From assembly GCA_902478645.1 (NCBI GenBank), contig CABSLV010000016.1:1-47412 (forward strand): a DNA stretch of 47,412 nucleotides. Direction: 5' to 3'. The notes under the pieces are model-generated. The model was not told the origin of the DNA, did not search any database, and saw only the letters and a list, made by a program, of their open reading frames with translations. The number at the start of each line of letters is the position of its first letter. Within the stretch, counting starts at the first letter, position 1. The translations under genes and the position numbers were made by a program. Positions 25,210-33,186 of the stretch are shown here, piece after piece. The DNA is from an uncultured Flavobacteriales bacterium. GTDB taxonomy: Bacteria > Bacteroidota > Bacteroidia > Flavobacteriales > UBA1820.

Positions 25210-27246
25210 TCAGCGTGCGTAATTGTAGATGGTCATCGACTGGATGATACCCCGGAAATTCTGTCCGTTGTCGCTGCCCAAGCGCAGCAGCGGCAGGAGG
25301 CTTTGCTTGTCGAACTCATCGACGAGTTGTCCGTCGATGTAAACGGCCGTGTGGTTGTGCCGGGCGACGATCTTGAGTTTTACTTCCTTGCCGATGGGGA
25401 TCGATCCGTTGAAGGTGAGCACCTGCGGGTATTGGCTGGTATAGGCTGTCAGACCCGGTTCACGCTGGGAACGTACCAGGGTGATACCCCGGTGTTCGTC
25501 CTGCAGGTTGTTCTTGAACCGCACGATGTGGTTGAAGTAAGCGTAAAACTCGGCATTGGGCGAAGAGAGGATGAGTTCCGGCGTGTAGCGGTCGCTCTTG
25601 GCCGTGCGTAGCAGGGTGGCCTCCAGTGTCCAAGGGTATTCCAGGTCCGGAGTGTCGAGAGAAGCGCCCAGCGGGATGGATTTGTGCAGCAGAGCCATGT
25701 TGACCGGTTCTTTGCTTTGGTACACGATACGTTTTTCCCGGTAGTCTTCCTCGAGCATCGAGGTGAGCGGCGGCATGGCCAGTTGCTTTTGCAACGGACC
25801 CCACTTCTGATAGGTGGGATAAAGTTGGGGAGCGCCCCACATGCGGTCGGCAAAGACCATGATACCGGGTACGGCAATGCGGGCGATTTCACTATGCGAA
25901 GGGCCGGTGGGACCGTAGTCGTTCCAGATGTTCACTTTCGCTCCGTAAAGACCCGGATCGTCCGCACGCAGGTTTTCCTCGGCTTTTTTGGAGAAGGTGC
26001 GCGGGTTCCACTGCTGGTACACGAAAGTTCCGTCGGTATTGTATCGGGCGATGATGTTGCCTGCTACGATGTAGTTGAACATATCCGAGGAATTGATAAA
26101 GCGGTAGCCCTTTTGGGAAAATTCGCGGGCGTTGTGCGCATCCCACATGTCGATGGTGATGGTGGTATCGGGCATGGTCTGCCCGGGCATGTTTTCGAAA
26201 CCGGTCCAGATCCGGGCGCGTTTGCCGTGGGCACGGACCGTGTCGTTGAGGCGGTTGATGTAGCGGCGGAATTTTTCGCCCAAAGCATTGCGCAGAACCG
26301 TATCCTTGATGCTGGCAAGCATGTATTCATCGGTGCCGATGTGGAAGTCCGGCGCGTCGAAGTGGGCGGCAATCTCCCCGATGAGCGCTCCGACCATCTC
26401 GAAGGTTTCCTCCCGGTCGATGTCCAGGAAGGAGTCCGAAAGGTCGGTCTGGGGGTGATAGGGGCTTTTCAGATCGGGACGTACGGCCACCAGGGCACGG
26501 GAATGTCCCGGGGTGTCCAGTTCCGGGGTGATGGTAATGCCGTAGAGGCGGGCAAAGGCGATCAGTTCGGCGATCTGTTCCCACGAGTAATGCTCGGGTG
26601 AGGTGATGCCGGGATATTTCTCACTCGGGACGCGGTAGTAGGCTCCACGGTCGTTCCATGAGTTGTCGTTCAGGTGCAGGTGCAGTTCGTTCATTTTGAC
26701 CCAGGCCAGGGTGCGGATGTATTGGCGGAGCACCTCCGGAGGGAAGTATTTCCGGGCGACGTCGAGCATGACCATGCGTCGGGCCAGCGTGGGGTAATCC
26801 GTAACGGTGCCCTTGGCTACGGAGAGGTTCGTGGGATCCTGGGCAAGCATCTGCAGCAGGGTGCGCGTGGCGTAAAGGAAGCCTTCGTAGCTTTTGGCCC
26901 GCAGTTCGATGTCATTTCCGATGGCCAGTTGGTAAGCACCGGAGATGTGGGCCAGTGAGTCGGGGAGGGCCTCCGAGAGGCGTATCTCCACGCCTTGGGG
27001 CGAGGTTTTTACTCCCAAGGTCGAGAGTTCGCTCTGAAAGAGGGTGTCCAGTTGTTCTGTCCTCGGGTCTTTTACTCCCGAAAATTCGGGGCGGACGGTC
27101 TTCAGGGACAGTTTGCCGGTGGCACCTTGGTAATAGCGCACGGCGGGGATGACTTTGGGCTTGGCATTGACACTCTGGGCCGAGAGTTCCGCTCCGCCCA
27201 AGACGGCGACGACCGAAAGGACGGCGGCAAAAAGGGTTTTCCTCAT
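25210..27246 (-). CDS. GH20 beta-N-acetylhexosaminidase with C-terminal ConA-like domain
   Basis: Exported glycoside hydrolase that removes terminal GlcNAc/GalNAc, for example from host glycans or peptidoglycan fragments. It has 678 residues: signal peptide (1-23, ending ELSAQ), GH20b N-terminal domain (about 30-150), catalytic barrel (about 152-500) with the Asp306-Glu307 pair in FHIGTDEYM, and a C-terminal ConA/LamG-like region (about 530-678, with VYIDGQLVDEFD). The usual HxGGDE is HIGTDE here. The product could feed the NagB enzymes at the start of the window. The start at 27246 is set by the signal peptide; the longer frame runs into the next gene. Confidence 0.92.
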   Translation of the reverse strand: MRKTLFAAVLSVVAVLGGAELSAQSVNAKPKVIPAVRYYQGATGKLSLKTVRPEFSGVKDPRTEQLDTLFQSELSTLGVKTSPQGVEIRLSEALPDSLAHISGAYQLAIGNDIELRAKSYEGFLYATRTLLQMLAQDPTNLSVAKGTVTDYPTLARRMVMLDVARKYFPPEVLRQYIRTLAWVKMNELHLHLNDNSWNDRGAYYRVPSEKYPGITSPEHYSWEQIAELIAFARLYGITITPELDTPGHSRALVAVRPDLKSPYHPQTDLSDSFLDIDREETFEMVGALIGEIAAHFDAPDFHIGTDEYMLASIKDTVLRNALGEKFRRYINRLNDTVRAHGKRARIWTGFENMPGQTMPDTTITIDMWDAHNAREFSQKGYRFINSSDMFNYIVAGNIIARYNTDGTFVYQQWNPRTFSKKAEENLRADDPGLYGAKVNIWNDYGPTGPSHSEIARIAVPGIMVFADRMWGAPQLYPTYQKWGPLQKQLAMPPLTSMLEEDYREKRIVYQSKEPVNMALLHKSIPLGASLDTPDLEYPWTLEATLLRTAKSDRYTPELILSSPNAEFYAYFNHIVRFKNNLQDEHRGITLVRSQREPGLTAYTSQYPQVLTFNGSIPIGKEVKLKIVARHNHTAVYIDGQLVDEFDKQSLLPLLRLGSDNGQNFRGIIQSMTIYNYAR

Positions 27247-27343
27247 TTTGTATCGAATTTTTACGTCAAACGGCTGCAAGTTACAAAATCGGGGAGCGAT
27301 GCTCAAAGGAAATGAGACGGTTTGTTTTGGTGGAACGATAAGG

Positions 27344-29125
27344 TTACAAGAAAGGTTCAAGAATTTTCCGGATAGCTTGTGCCGTACCTTGATCACCCAG
27401 TAGCGCACAGTCGATCATTAGATGATAGTAGCGTCGATCGCCCCATCGACAACCGGTGTAATGGCGGCAGTGCTCGCGCCGCTCGCGGTCGATACGTTGC
27501 AATACACTCGGGGCTTTGTCGGTATCTATGCCGTATTCGGAGATGATGTGTTCGAGTCGGTAGGCGGGGGAGGCATAGAGGAAAATATGAAAACTATGCG
27601 GATGATTTTTGAGCAGGAAATTGGCCAGACGTCCTACGATCACGCACGATTCACGTTGGGCGATCTGGCGGATGATCCGGCTTTGGGAACGGAAGATGGC
27701 TGTTTGCATCGGGTCGTCATATGTCAAACGGGATTCGACCATTTCTTCGTTTTCTCGCACGTCTCCTTCGCTCAATCCGCTTTCTCGGGCGGTCAGGCCG
27801 ATGAGTTCTTTGTCATAAAGTTTTACACCGAGCATTTGCGCCAACAGTTCGCCGATGCGGTGTCCCCCGCTGCCGTATTCTCGGGAGATGGTGATTACCA
27901 ACGGCATTCCCGGGTCAATAGCGACAGAGGGACGTGAATATGCCACTTTACGGATGCGCGGGTTGAAAGATGGGACATGACGGCGGGCAAAAAAGAAGTA
28001 GTAGCTCAACGATAGAATGCAAGAAAGTGTGATGAGCAGGAACATAGCATCGTATCCTAAGTGTTTGACCAGTATTCCGGCCAACAATCCTCCCAAAGCG
28101 ATCCCCAGGTCGAAAGCCACGAAGAAAGTTGAACTGGCGGCTCCGCGCCGCTCGGGGGCTACGGAATGCATGGCCATGGTTTGGAGTGATGGTTGGACAG
28201 CACCGAAGCTGTATCCAAGCAATAGTGCGGAAAGGATATAACAAGGGGTATTGTGTACTAGAACCAGCAGCAGGATGCCCAGGATGATTGCTACATTGCC
28301 GGTATAAACCAAGATGCCTTCGCCGTACCGATCCACTGCACGCCCCAGTAGGATACGAGTCAGTACGATGGAAAAGGCCATGGTGACGAAGTAAATGCCT
28401 CCTCCGGGTAAATGGTGTGAAGCTGCGTAAATGGCGACATAGACTTCGACGACACCGTAGGCGACCATAAAGAAAAACTGGGTGACGGAGGCCGGAACGG
28501 ACATTCGTTCGAAAAGTTGATCGCCCCTCAGTTTTTGGGTGGATAAATTGTAGGATCGATCCTGGATACTTGCCCCGATCAATAAAGCAGTCATGGCAGC
28601 GGCAGCGGTTAGGGCAAATAGCGGGCGGAATCCCCAAATATTCATTACGGCCAAACCTAGAGCAGGTGCTATGGCGGTCGATAGAGCCATCGAAAGGCCG
28701 TACATACCCAAACCTTCCCCCATGCGTTGATGGGGGACGATATCGGTTACCCAGGTGGATGAGGCGTTACTCGAAGCGGCGTGAAAAGCTCCGTGTATCG
28801 TACGCAGGATCACGGCCAGAGCGATACCGGCCGAGAAGAAGTATCCCATGGGGATTAATGCCATACCGATTAGGCCGATGATCAATAGTCTTCTCCTTCC
28901 TTGAGTGTCAACCAGATATCCGGCAAAGGGACGGGAAACGATCGAAGCGAGGCTGAACAGTGCTGTGGCGGTCCCGATGGTTACCGCATCTCCTCCCAGA
29001 TAGGTGACAAAGAATGGAAAGGTGGGCAGCAGAGCGTGGAAATTTACGAAAATGAAGAAGTTGACAAGACAAATCTTGATGAAAGAGGAACTCCAGAGTT
29101 TGGAAGAATGGGGTATGCAGTTCAT
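27344..29125 (-). CDS. MFS transporter fused to a cytidylate-kinase-like domain
   Basis: A 593-residue fusion. Residues about 15-395 are a 12-helix major facilitator: helix 1 SFIKICLVNFFIFVNFHALL, loop 2-3 RPFAGYLVDTQGRRRLL and LLGRAVDRYGEG in the second half. From about residue 409 a soluble cytoplasmic domain begins with the P-loop VITISREYGSGGHRIGELL, then LYDKELI, VIVGRLANFLL, and RIDRERREHCRHYTG. These are the marks of the cytidylate kinase-like family (Cytidylate_kin2), whose substrate is generally unknown. The gene lies just beyond the pyrRB terminator. Base composition seems less G+C-rich than in its neighbours. ATG 29125 is preferred over an in-frame TTG at 29182 that falls in the terminator. 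Confidence 0.88.
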   Translation of the reverse strand: MNCIPHSSKLWSSSFIKICLVNFFIFVNFHALLPTFPFFVTYLGGDAVTIGTATALFSLASIVSRPFAGYLVDTQGRRRLLIIGLIGMALIPMGYFFSAGIALAVILRTIHGAFHAASSNASSTWVTDIVPHQRMGEGLGMYGLSMALSTAIAPALGLAVMNIWGFRPLFALTAAAAMTALLIGASIQDRSYNLSTQKLRGDQLFERMSVPASVTQFFFMVAYGVVEVYVAIYAASHHLPGGGIYFVTMAFSIVLTRILLGRAVDRYGEGILVYTGNVAIILGILLLVLVHNTPCYILSALLLGYSFGAVQPSLQTMAMHSVAPERRGAASSTFFVAFDLGIALGGLLAGILVKHLGYDAMFLLITLSCILSLSYYFFFARRHVPSFNPRIRKVAYSRPSVAIDPGMPLVITISREYGSGGHRIGELLAQMLGVKLYDKELIGLTARESGLSEGDVRENEEMVESRLTYDDPMQTAIFRSQSRIIRQIAQRESCVIVGRLANFLLKNHPHSFHIFLYASPAYRLEHIISEYGIDTDKAPSVLQRIDRERREHCRHYTGCRWGDRRYYHLMIDCALLGDQGTAQAIRKILEPFL

Positions 29126-29163
29126 TTTATCACAATAATGCTTTTGTTGGTGGTATAAAAAAA

Positions 29164-29202
29164 TGTCCGACACGGAAATCAACTAGATTTACGTGTCGGA
29201 CA
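29164..29202 (-). terminator. Terminator after pyrB, before the MFS-kinase gene
   Basis: An 11-bp outer stem (29164-29174 with 29192-29202) and a 5-bp inner stem, separated by one mismatch. In the minus direction it is followed by seven T residues. Confidence 0.88.
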
Positions 29203-29302
29203 CTACGTGTTGTACCTTTTCTTGAAGCAAAGGTATAAAAAAAGTGGGCGGATCCATATCTGTTTGAGGAGTTTTATGGATGACTTTGTCGCGGGAAAAG
29301 GA

Positions 29303-30229
29303 TCAGTGCCGTTTGGCGGCCAGCAAGTACAGCACGGCCATGCGTACAGCCACGCCGTTTTCCACTTGTTGCAGGATGATGGACTGGTCGCTGTCGGCCA
29401 CCTCGCTGGTGATTTCCACCCCCCGGTTTACAGGCCCGGGGTGGAGGATGGTGATCCGCTTGTCGAGCGAATCGAGCAGTTCCTTGTCCAGACCGTACAG
29501 TTTGACGTATTCCTGACGCGAGGGGAAGTAGTTGATATCCTGTCGTTCGTGTTGTACGCGGAGCATGTTGGCCGCATCGCACCAATTCAAGGCCTTGCGC
29601 AGGTTGGTCTCCACCCGTACGCCCATCGATTCGATGTACCGGGGGATGAGCGTGGCCGGTCCGCAGACCATCACTTCGGCTCCCTGCATTTGCAGGGCAT
29701 AGATGTTGGAGATGGCTACCCGCGAGTGGGTGATGTCCCCGACGATGACTACCTTCAAGCCTTTGACCGAGCCGAAGCGCCGCCGCAGGGAGTACGAATC
29801 CAACAAGGCCTGCGTGGGGTGTTCGTGCGTGCCGTCACCCGCATTGACGATCTGGGCGGGAACGTTTTTCGAGAGAAATACGCAGGCTCCGGGGTCGGGA
29901 TGCCGCATGACGACCATATCGACTTTCATCGAGAGGATGTTGTTCACCGTGTCGATGAGCGTTTCTCCTTTCGAAACGGACGAGACGGATGCGGAAAAAT
30001 TGACCACATCGGCCGAGAGGCGTTTTTCGGCCAACTCGAACGAAGTGCGGGTACGGGTGCTGTTCTCGAAAAACAGGTTGGCAATGGTCGTCCCGTTGAG
30101 CGAGGGCACTTTTTTGATGGGGCGGGACAATACCTCGGAAAAGGTTTCCGCCGTGCGCAGGATCAGTTCAATGTCGTTTTTGTTGAGGTATTTGATACCC
30201 AACAGATGGTCTACGCTGAGGCTGTCCAT
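29303..30229 (-). CDS. pyrB: Aspartate carbamoyltransferase catalytic subunit PyrB
   Basis: Catalyses carbamoyl phosphate plus aspartate to carbamoyl-aspartate in pyrimidine synthesis. The 308 residues are standard. The carbamoyl-phosphate loop FENSTRTRTSFE (STRTRTS at 57-63), HPDPGA, HPTQALLD and HPGPVNRG are all present. No pyrI regulatory subunit is adjacent. It starts 4 bp after the pyrR stop, so it is translated from the pyrR message. The ATG at 30229 gives the normal N-terminus MDSLSVDHL. Confidence 0.96.
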   Translation of the reverse strand: MDSLSVDHLLGIKYLNKNDIELILRTAETFSEVLSRPIKKVPSLNGTTIANLFFENSTRTRTSFELAEKRLSADVVNFSASVSSVSKGETLIDTVNNILSMKVDMVVMRHPDPGACVFLSKNVPAQIVNAGDGTHEHPTQALLDSYSLRRRFGSVKGLKVVIVGDITHSRVAISNIYALQMQGAEVMVCGPATLIPRYIESMGVRVETNLRKALNWCDAANMLRVQHERQDINYFPSRQEYVKLYGLDKELLDSLDKRITILHPGPVNRGVEITSEVADSDQSIILQQVENGVAVRMAVLYLLAAKRH

Positions 30230-30233
30230 AGAT

Positions 30234-30782
30234 TTATTGCGGTTTTTCGCCGGTTTGGCTGGATAGATATACACGTTCGTTGTCTTCGGTCAGATCGACG
30301 ACGACTTTTTCACCTTCGACCACGTCCACCTGTATGCCCCGGTAATCGGGCTGGATGGGGAGTTCGCGGCTGAAGCGACGGTCGATTAGCACCAGTAGTT
30401 CGATCTGCGAAGGTCGTCCGAAAGAATTGATGGCTGACAGGGCGGCGCGGATGCTGCGTCCGGTGTACAGGACGTCGTCCACGAAGATGACCCTCAGACC
30501 TTCCACCGCAAAGTCGATACTGGTGGTATTGGCCCGGGGCGGTTCTGTGCGCCGGCGGAAGTCGTCGCGGAAAAATGTGGTGTCGAGACTGCCCAAGCGC
30601 AGGTTCTCGATGCCGTAGTCCCGCCGGAGAATCTCGGCAATCTTTCCGGCCAGGATGACACCGCGTCGCTGGATGCCGATGATGGCTGTCTGGGAAAAGT
30701 CTTTGTGGTTTTCCACAATCTGGCACACAAGACGCTCCAGAGTGACGTGAAGTTGTCGGCTGGATATGATCTCCTTTTGCAT
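30234..30782 (-). CDS. pyrR: PyrR, pyr regulator / uracil phosphoribosyltransferase
   Basis: A 182-residue type I phosphoribosyltransferase of the PyrR family. The PRPP loop is VDDVLYTGRS (101-110), with IIGIQRRGVILAGKIAE near the N-terminus and SLDTTFFRDDFRRR in the middle. In Gram-positive bacteria PyrR binds pyr mRNA leaders in response to UMP; whether it does so here is unproven. A near-consensus -7 box (TAATTTTA on the minus strand, 30808-30815) lies upstream. I see no classical PyrR-binding leader. Confidence 0.93.
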   Translation of the reverse strand: MQKEIISSRQLHVTLERLVCQIVENHKDFSQTAIIGIQRRGVILAGKIAEILRRDYGIENLRLGSLDTTFFRDDFRRRTEPPRANTTSIDFAVEGLRVIFVDDVLYTGRSIRAALSAINSFGRPSQIELLVLIDRRFSRELPIQPDYRGIQVDVVEGEKVVVDLTEDNERVYLSSQTGEKPQ

Positions 30783-30907
30783 ATGTATGCGTGGGTTTTT
30801 GACGGCATAAAATTAGTACTTATTGGGCGGCTCGGCAAATTTTTTTGGCTTCTCGGAGCGGAGAAAGATTTTTCCTTTTCCCGGTACGTTATCCAGGGCA
30901 TTTCTAT

Positions 30908-30915
30908 TACCTTTG
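30908..30915 (+). promoter_or_regulatory. Bacteroidetes -7 box for the threonine dehydrogenase gene
   Basis: TACCTTTG, 34 bp before the ATG at 30950. Confidence 0.6.
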
Positions 30916-30949
30916 CTTTCACTGTACTTAAAAATAAAATTGGGTTCAG

Positions 30950-31906
30950 ATGAAAGATAAAATATTGATCATAGGCTGCCGCGGGCAGATAGGGACAGAA
31001 CTGACAAGTGTCTTGGCTCAGGAGCATGGAAAGGATCGCATCCTGGCTACCGACATCCGGGAAGTGGGAGAAGGTTTTCCGGATGTGCCATTTCATCTTC
31101 TCGATGCCTTGGATGCCCGGGCGGTAGAAGAGACGGTAGAACAAAACGGGATCGCCCAGGTGTACCATCTTTCGGCCATGCTTTCGGCCGTAGGAGAAGG
31201 AAGGCCGATTGATGCCTGGCGGTTGAACATGGAAACGCTGCTCACGGTCTTGAATCTGGCGCGGGAAGGGAAAATAGAGAAAATCTTCTGGCCCTCGTCC
31301 ATCGGAGCATTCGGCCCCCACACCGAGTTGAAATTCACTCCGCAATACACGGTGATGGATCCCGATACGGTGTACGGTATCTCCAAACTCTCGGGCGAGC
31401 TGTGGTGCCGGTATTACCACGAACGTTACGGAGTGGATGTGCGTTCGGTGCGTTTCCCGGGGATCATCAGTTGGAAAGCCGCGCCGGGAGGCGGTACGAC
31501 GGATTATGCGGTGGATATTTTCCACAAGGCCGTGCAGGGACAGGCGTATAGCTGTTTCCTTCGCGAGGATACATTCCTGCCGATGATCTACATGCCGGAT
31601 GCGCTGCGGGCGATCGTCGAACTGATGCACGCTCCGGCCGAGAGCCTTACGGTGCGTACTTCGTACAACCTGGGCGCGATGAGTTTTTCGCCCCGTCAGT
31701 TGGCCGAAGTGATCGCACGGCGAGTCCCGGGATTCGAGATCCGTTACGAGCCCGATTTCCGGCAGAAGATCGCCGATACGTGGCCCGATGCGTTGGATGA
31801 TGCATGTGCCCGGCAGGATTGGGGTTGGAAACCTCAGTACGAAATCGAGCAGATGGCGGATGACATGTTGCGGAACCTGCGGGAAAAATACGCCCGGGAA
31901 CAGTAA
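30950..31906 (+). CDS. NAD-dependent L-threonine 3-dehydrogenase (epimerase-type SDR)
   Basis: A 318-residue extended short-chain dehydrogenase. The Rossmann start is ILIIGCRGQIGTEL (GCRGQIG at 9-15, usually GACGQIG), and the catalytic pair is Tyr142-Lys146 in VYGISKLSGE with SSIGAFGP (116-123). PGIISWKAAPGGGTTDYAV is the signature of the UDP-galactose-epimerase-like threonine dehydrogenases known from Flavobacterium. The reaction is oxidation of L-threonine to 2-amino-3-ketobutyrate. A ligase partner (kbl) is not next to it. The gene is divergent from pyrR. Confidence 0.87.
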   Translation: MKDKILIIGCRGQIGTELTSVLAQEHGKDRILATDIREVGEGFPDVPFHLLDALDARAVEETVEQNGIAQVYHLSAMLSAVGEGRPIDAWRLNMETLLTVLNLAREGKIEKIFWPSSIGAFGPHTELKFTPQYTVMDPDTVYGISKLSGELWCRYYHERYGVDVRSVRFPGIISWKAAPGGGTTDYAVDIFHKAVQGQAYSCFLREDTFLPMIYMPDALRAIVELMHAPAESLTVRTSYNLGAMSFSPRQLAEVIARRVPGFEIRYEPDFRQKIADTWPDALDDACARQDWGWKPQYEIEQMADDMLRNLREKYAREQ

Positions 31907-31965
31907 CGGATCCGCGGCCTCGGGTGATCCTTTGAGAGAAAAAGCAAACCATAAAACATGAAGGT

Positions 31966-32532
31966 ATGAAAAAAGCATTGTTTTTGGCTCCGTTTGCAGC
32001 CGCTCTTTTTGCTTGCGGCGGACAGGAACCGAGTCAGGTTTCGGGACTCATCGTCGATGCGACGATGAATACGGTAAGTGTGGCGGTACAGGGAGGCGAT
32101 ACGCTTTCTTTCAGTACACTGGAGGCGGAACGGATCGGACCGGATGGAATGCTGCTGGGCGATACCGCTACGGTGTTCTTTCAGGGAGAGGCAAAACCGG
32201 GTGAGATGATTCCCGCTGCGCGTTTGGAAGTTCGCCCCCGTTCTCGCCTGGAACGGATCATTACCGGGGTGTGGGTGCAGCCTATCCCGGGAATGGACGG
32301 GGTACAAGGAATGGAACTCAAGGGCGACGGATCGGCCTCGTCGGTCAATATGAGTACATTGTTGTATCGGACGTGGATGTTGCGCGGAGACAAATTGATC
32401 CTTACGGGCGAGAGTGTAGGCAACGGGCAGACGATCGATTTTACCGATACGCTTTCCGTGGAGCGTTTCTCGGCCGACACGCTGGTACTCGAGCATCGTG
32501 GAATGCCTCAGGTGTATTCCCGACAGAAATAA
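31966..32532 (+). CDS. Lipocalin-like lipoprotein of unknown function
   Basis: A 188-residue predicted lipoprotein with leader MKKALFLAPFAAALFAC (lipid Cys17). The rest is beta-rich and has two parts: a small N-terminal barrel-like region (VSGLIVDATMNTVSVAVQGG) and a C-terminal region with GVWVQPIPGMDGVQGMELKG, MLRGDKLILTGESVG and ERFSADTLVLEH, the rhythm of small lipocalin-like domains of Bacteroidales lipoproteins. The ligand is unknown. It follows the threonine dehydrogenase by 59 bp and ends at a long hairpin. Confidence 0.7.
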   Translation: MKKALFLAPFAAALFACGGQEPSQVSGLIVDATMNTVSVAVQGGDTLSFSTLEAERIGPDGMLLGDTATVFFQGEAKPGEMIPAARLEVRPRSRLERIITGVWVQPIPGMDGVQGMELKGDGSASSVNMSTLLYRTWMLRGDKLILTGESVGNGQTIDFTDTLSVERFSADTLVLEHRGMPQVYSRQK

Positions 32533-32543
32533 CGGCGGACGGT

Positions 32544-32617
32544 TTTCCCCGGAGCGTGCAAGCGAGCGGCGCGGGTGCATTAGCGCCCGCGCCGCTCGCT
32601 TGCACGCTCCGGGGAAA
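32544..32617. repeat. Longest CAAGCG hairpin, between convergent genes
   Basis: A 35-bp stem (32544-32578 with 32583-32617, one G-U pair) with a 4-nt loop. The left arm contains GTGCAAGCGAGCGGCGCGGG. It is followed on the plus strand by a T-tract (32619-32625), so this copy is a good intrinsic terminator for the lipoprotein gene. Confidence 0.93.
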
Positions 32618-32624
32618 GTTTTTT

Positions 32625-33056
32625 TCAGAAATAGCGCAGGCAGAAGTGTTCTTTGCTCATCGGGTGGCAGGGAAAGGCCAGCCCCACGCGGAACAGGTCG
32701 ATGGTCAGGATCACCTGCGGGTCGGCGCACAGCGCATTCCACTGGGCCTCGCGCTTGAGGCTCTGGTGGGGAGAATCGATAAAAATAGCGGTGTCTTCCC
32801 GGCGGGGAATGCGGCGAAAAGCCTCTTCGATGGGTTCCCCGGGAAGGATGCGGTAGAGTTCGCTCGGGAAGTCCGAAGACGACAGATAGTCCTGTATCCG
32901 CGCGAAAAGACGGTCGCGGCTCTCGGGAACCAGGCGTCTTTTCTTTTTCAGACATTCGGTCATCAGGGAGTACACGAAAGGCGAATGGATGTAGTATTCG
33001 CTCCTCGCCCCGGTGAGGTAGTACAGATATGACCACAGATACGACAGTCCCATCAT
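32625..33056 (-). CDS. Shortened Bacteroidetes methyltransferase-family protein
   Basis: A 143-residue protein. Its N-terminus (SYLYYLTGARSEYYIHSPFV) matches the start, and its C-terminus (DTAIFIDSPHQS, then DPQVILTIDLFRVGLAF and EHFCLRYF) matches the end, of the roughly 230-260-residue SAM-dependent methyltransferases common in Bacteroidetes (HSPFVYDL ... TIDLFxxGLVF). The central Rossmann part with the SAM-binding glycine loop is absent, so it is unlikely to be an active methyltransferase. The join is in frame with no stop, so it is either a reduced, still expressed protein or a decayed one. ATG 33056 lies 57 bp below a good -7 box. Confidence 0.65.
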   Translation of the reverse strand: MMGLSYLWSYLYYLTGARSEYYIHSPFVYSLMTECLKKKRRLVPESRDRLFARIQDYLSSSDFPSELYRILPGEPIEEAFRRIPRREDTAIFIDSPHQSLKREAQWNALCADPQVILTIDLFRVGLAFPCHPMSKEHFCLRYF

Positions 33057-33119
33057 TTTTTTGCAGGTAGGCCTCCCCTCCCGAGCCGGGGTGGGTAAAA
33101 AAGCCCTCAAAAATCCCCT

Positions 33120-33127
33120 CAAAGTTA
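33120..33127 (-). promoter_or_regulatory. Bacteroidetes -7 box for the shortened methyltransferase gene
   Basis: On the minus strand this reads TAACTTTG. The divergent pyrC-like gene has only a near match (TATCTTTA, 33151-33158). Confidence 0.5.
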
Positions 33128-33186
33128 AAAATACTTCCGAGCTTATTGGCTATCTTTACGCCGTAAAAAAATCTGGAAGAAAACCG

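Noticed and set aside
27344..29182. MFS gene starting at TTG 29182
   Set aside because: That codon lies inside the terminator stem of the preceding unit, and ATG 29125 gives a normal N-terminus.
33061..33186. N-terminal extension of the dihydroorotase-like protein
   Set aside because: The extra residues have no similarity to the family and would cross the divergent promoter region; ATG 33187 fits the family start.
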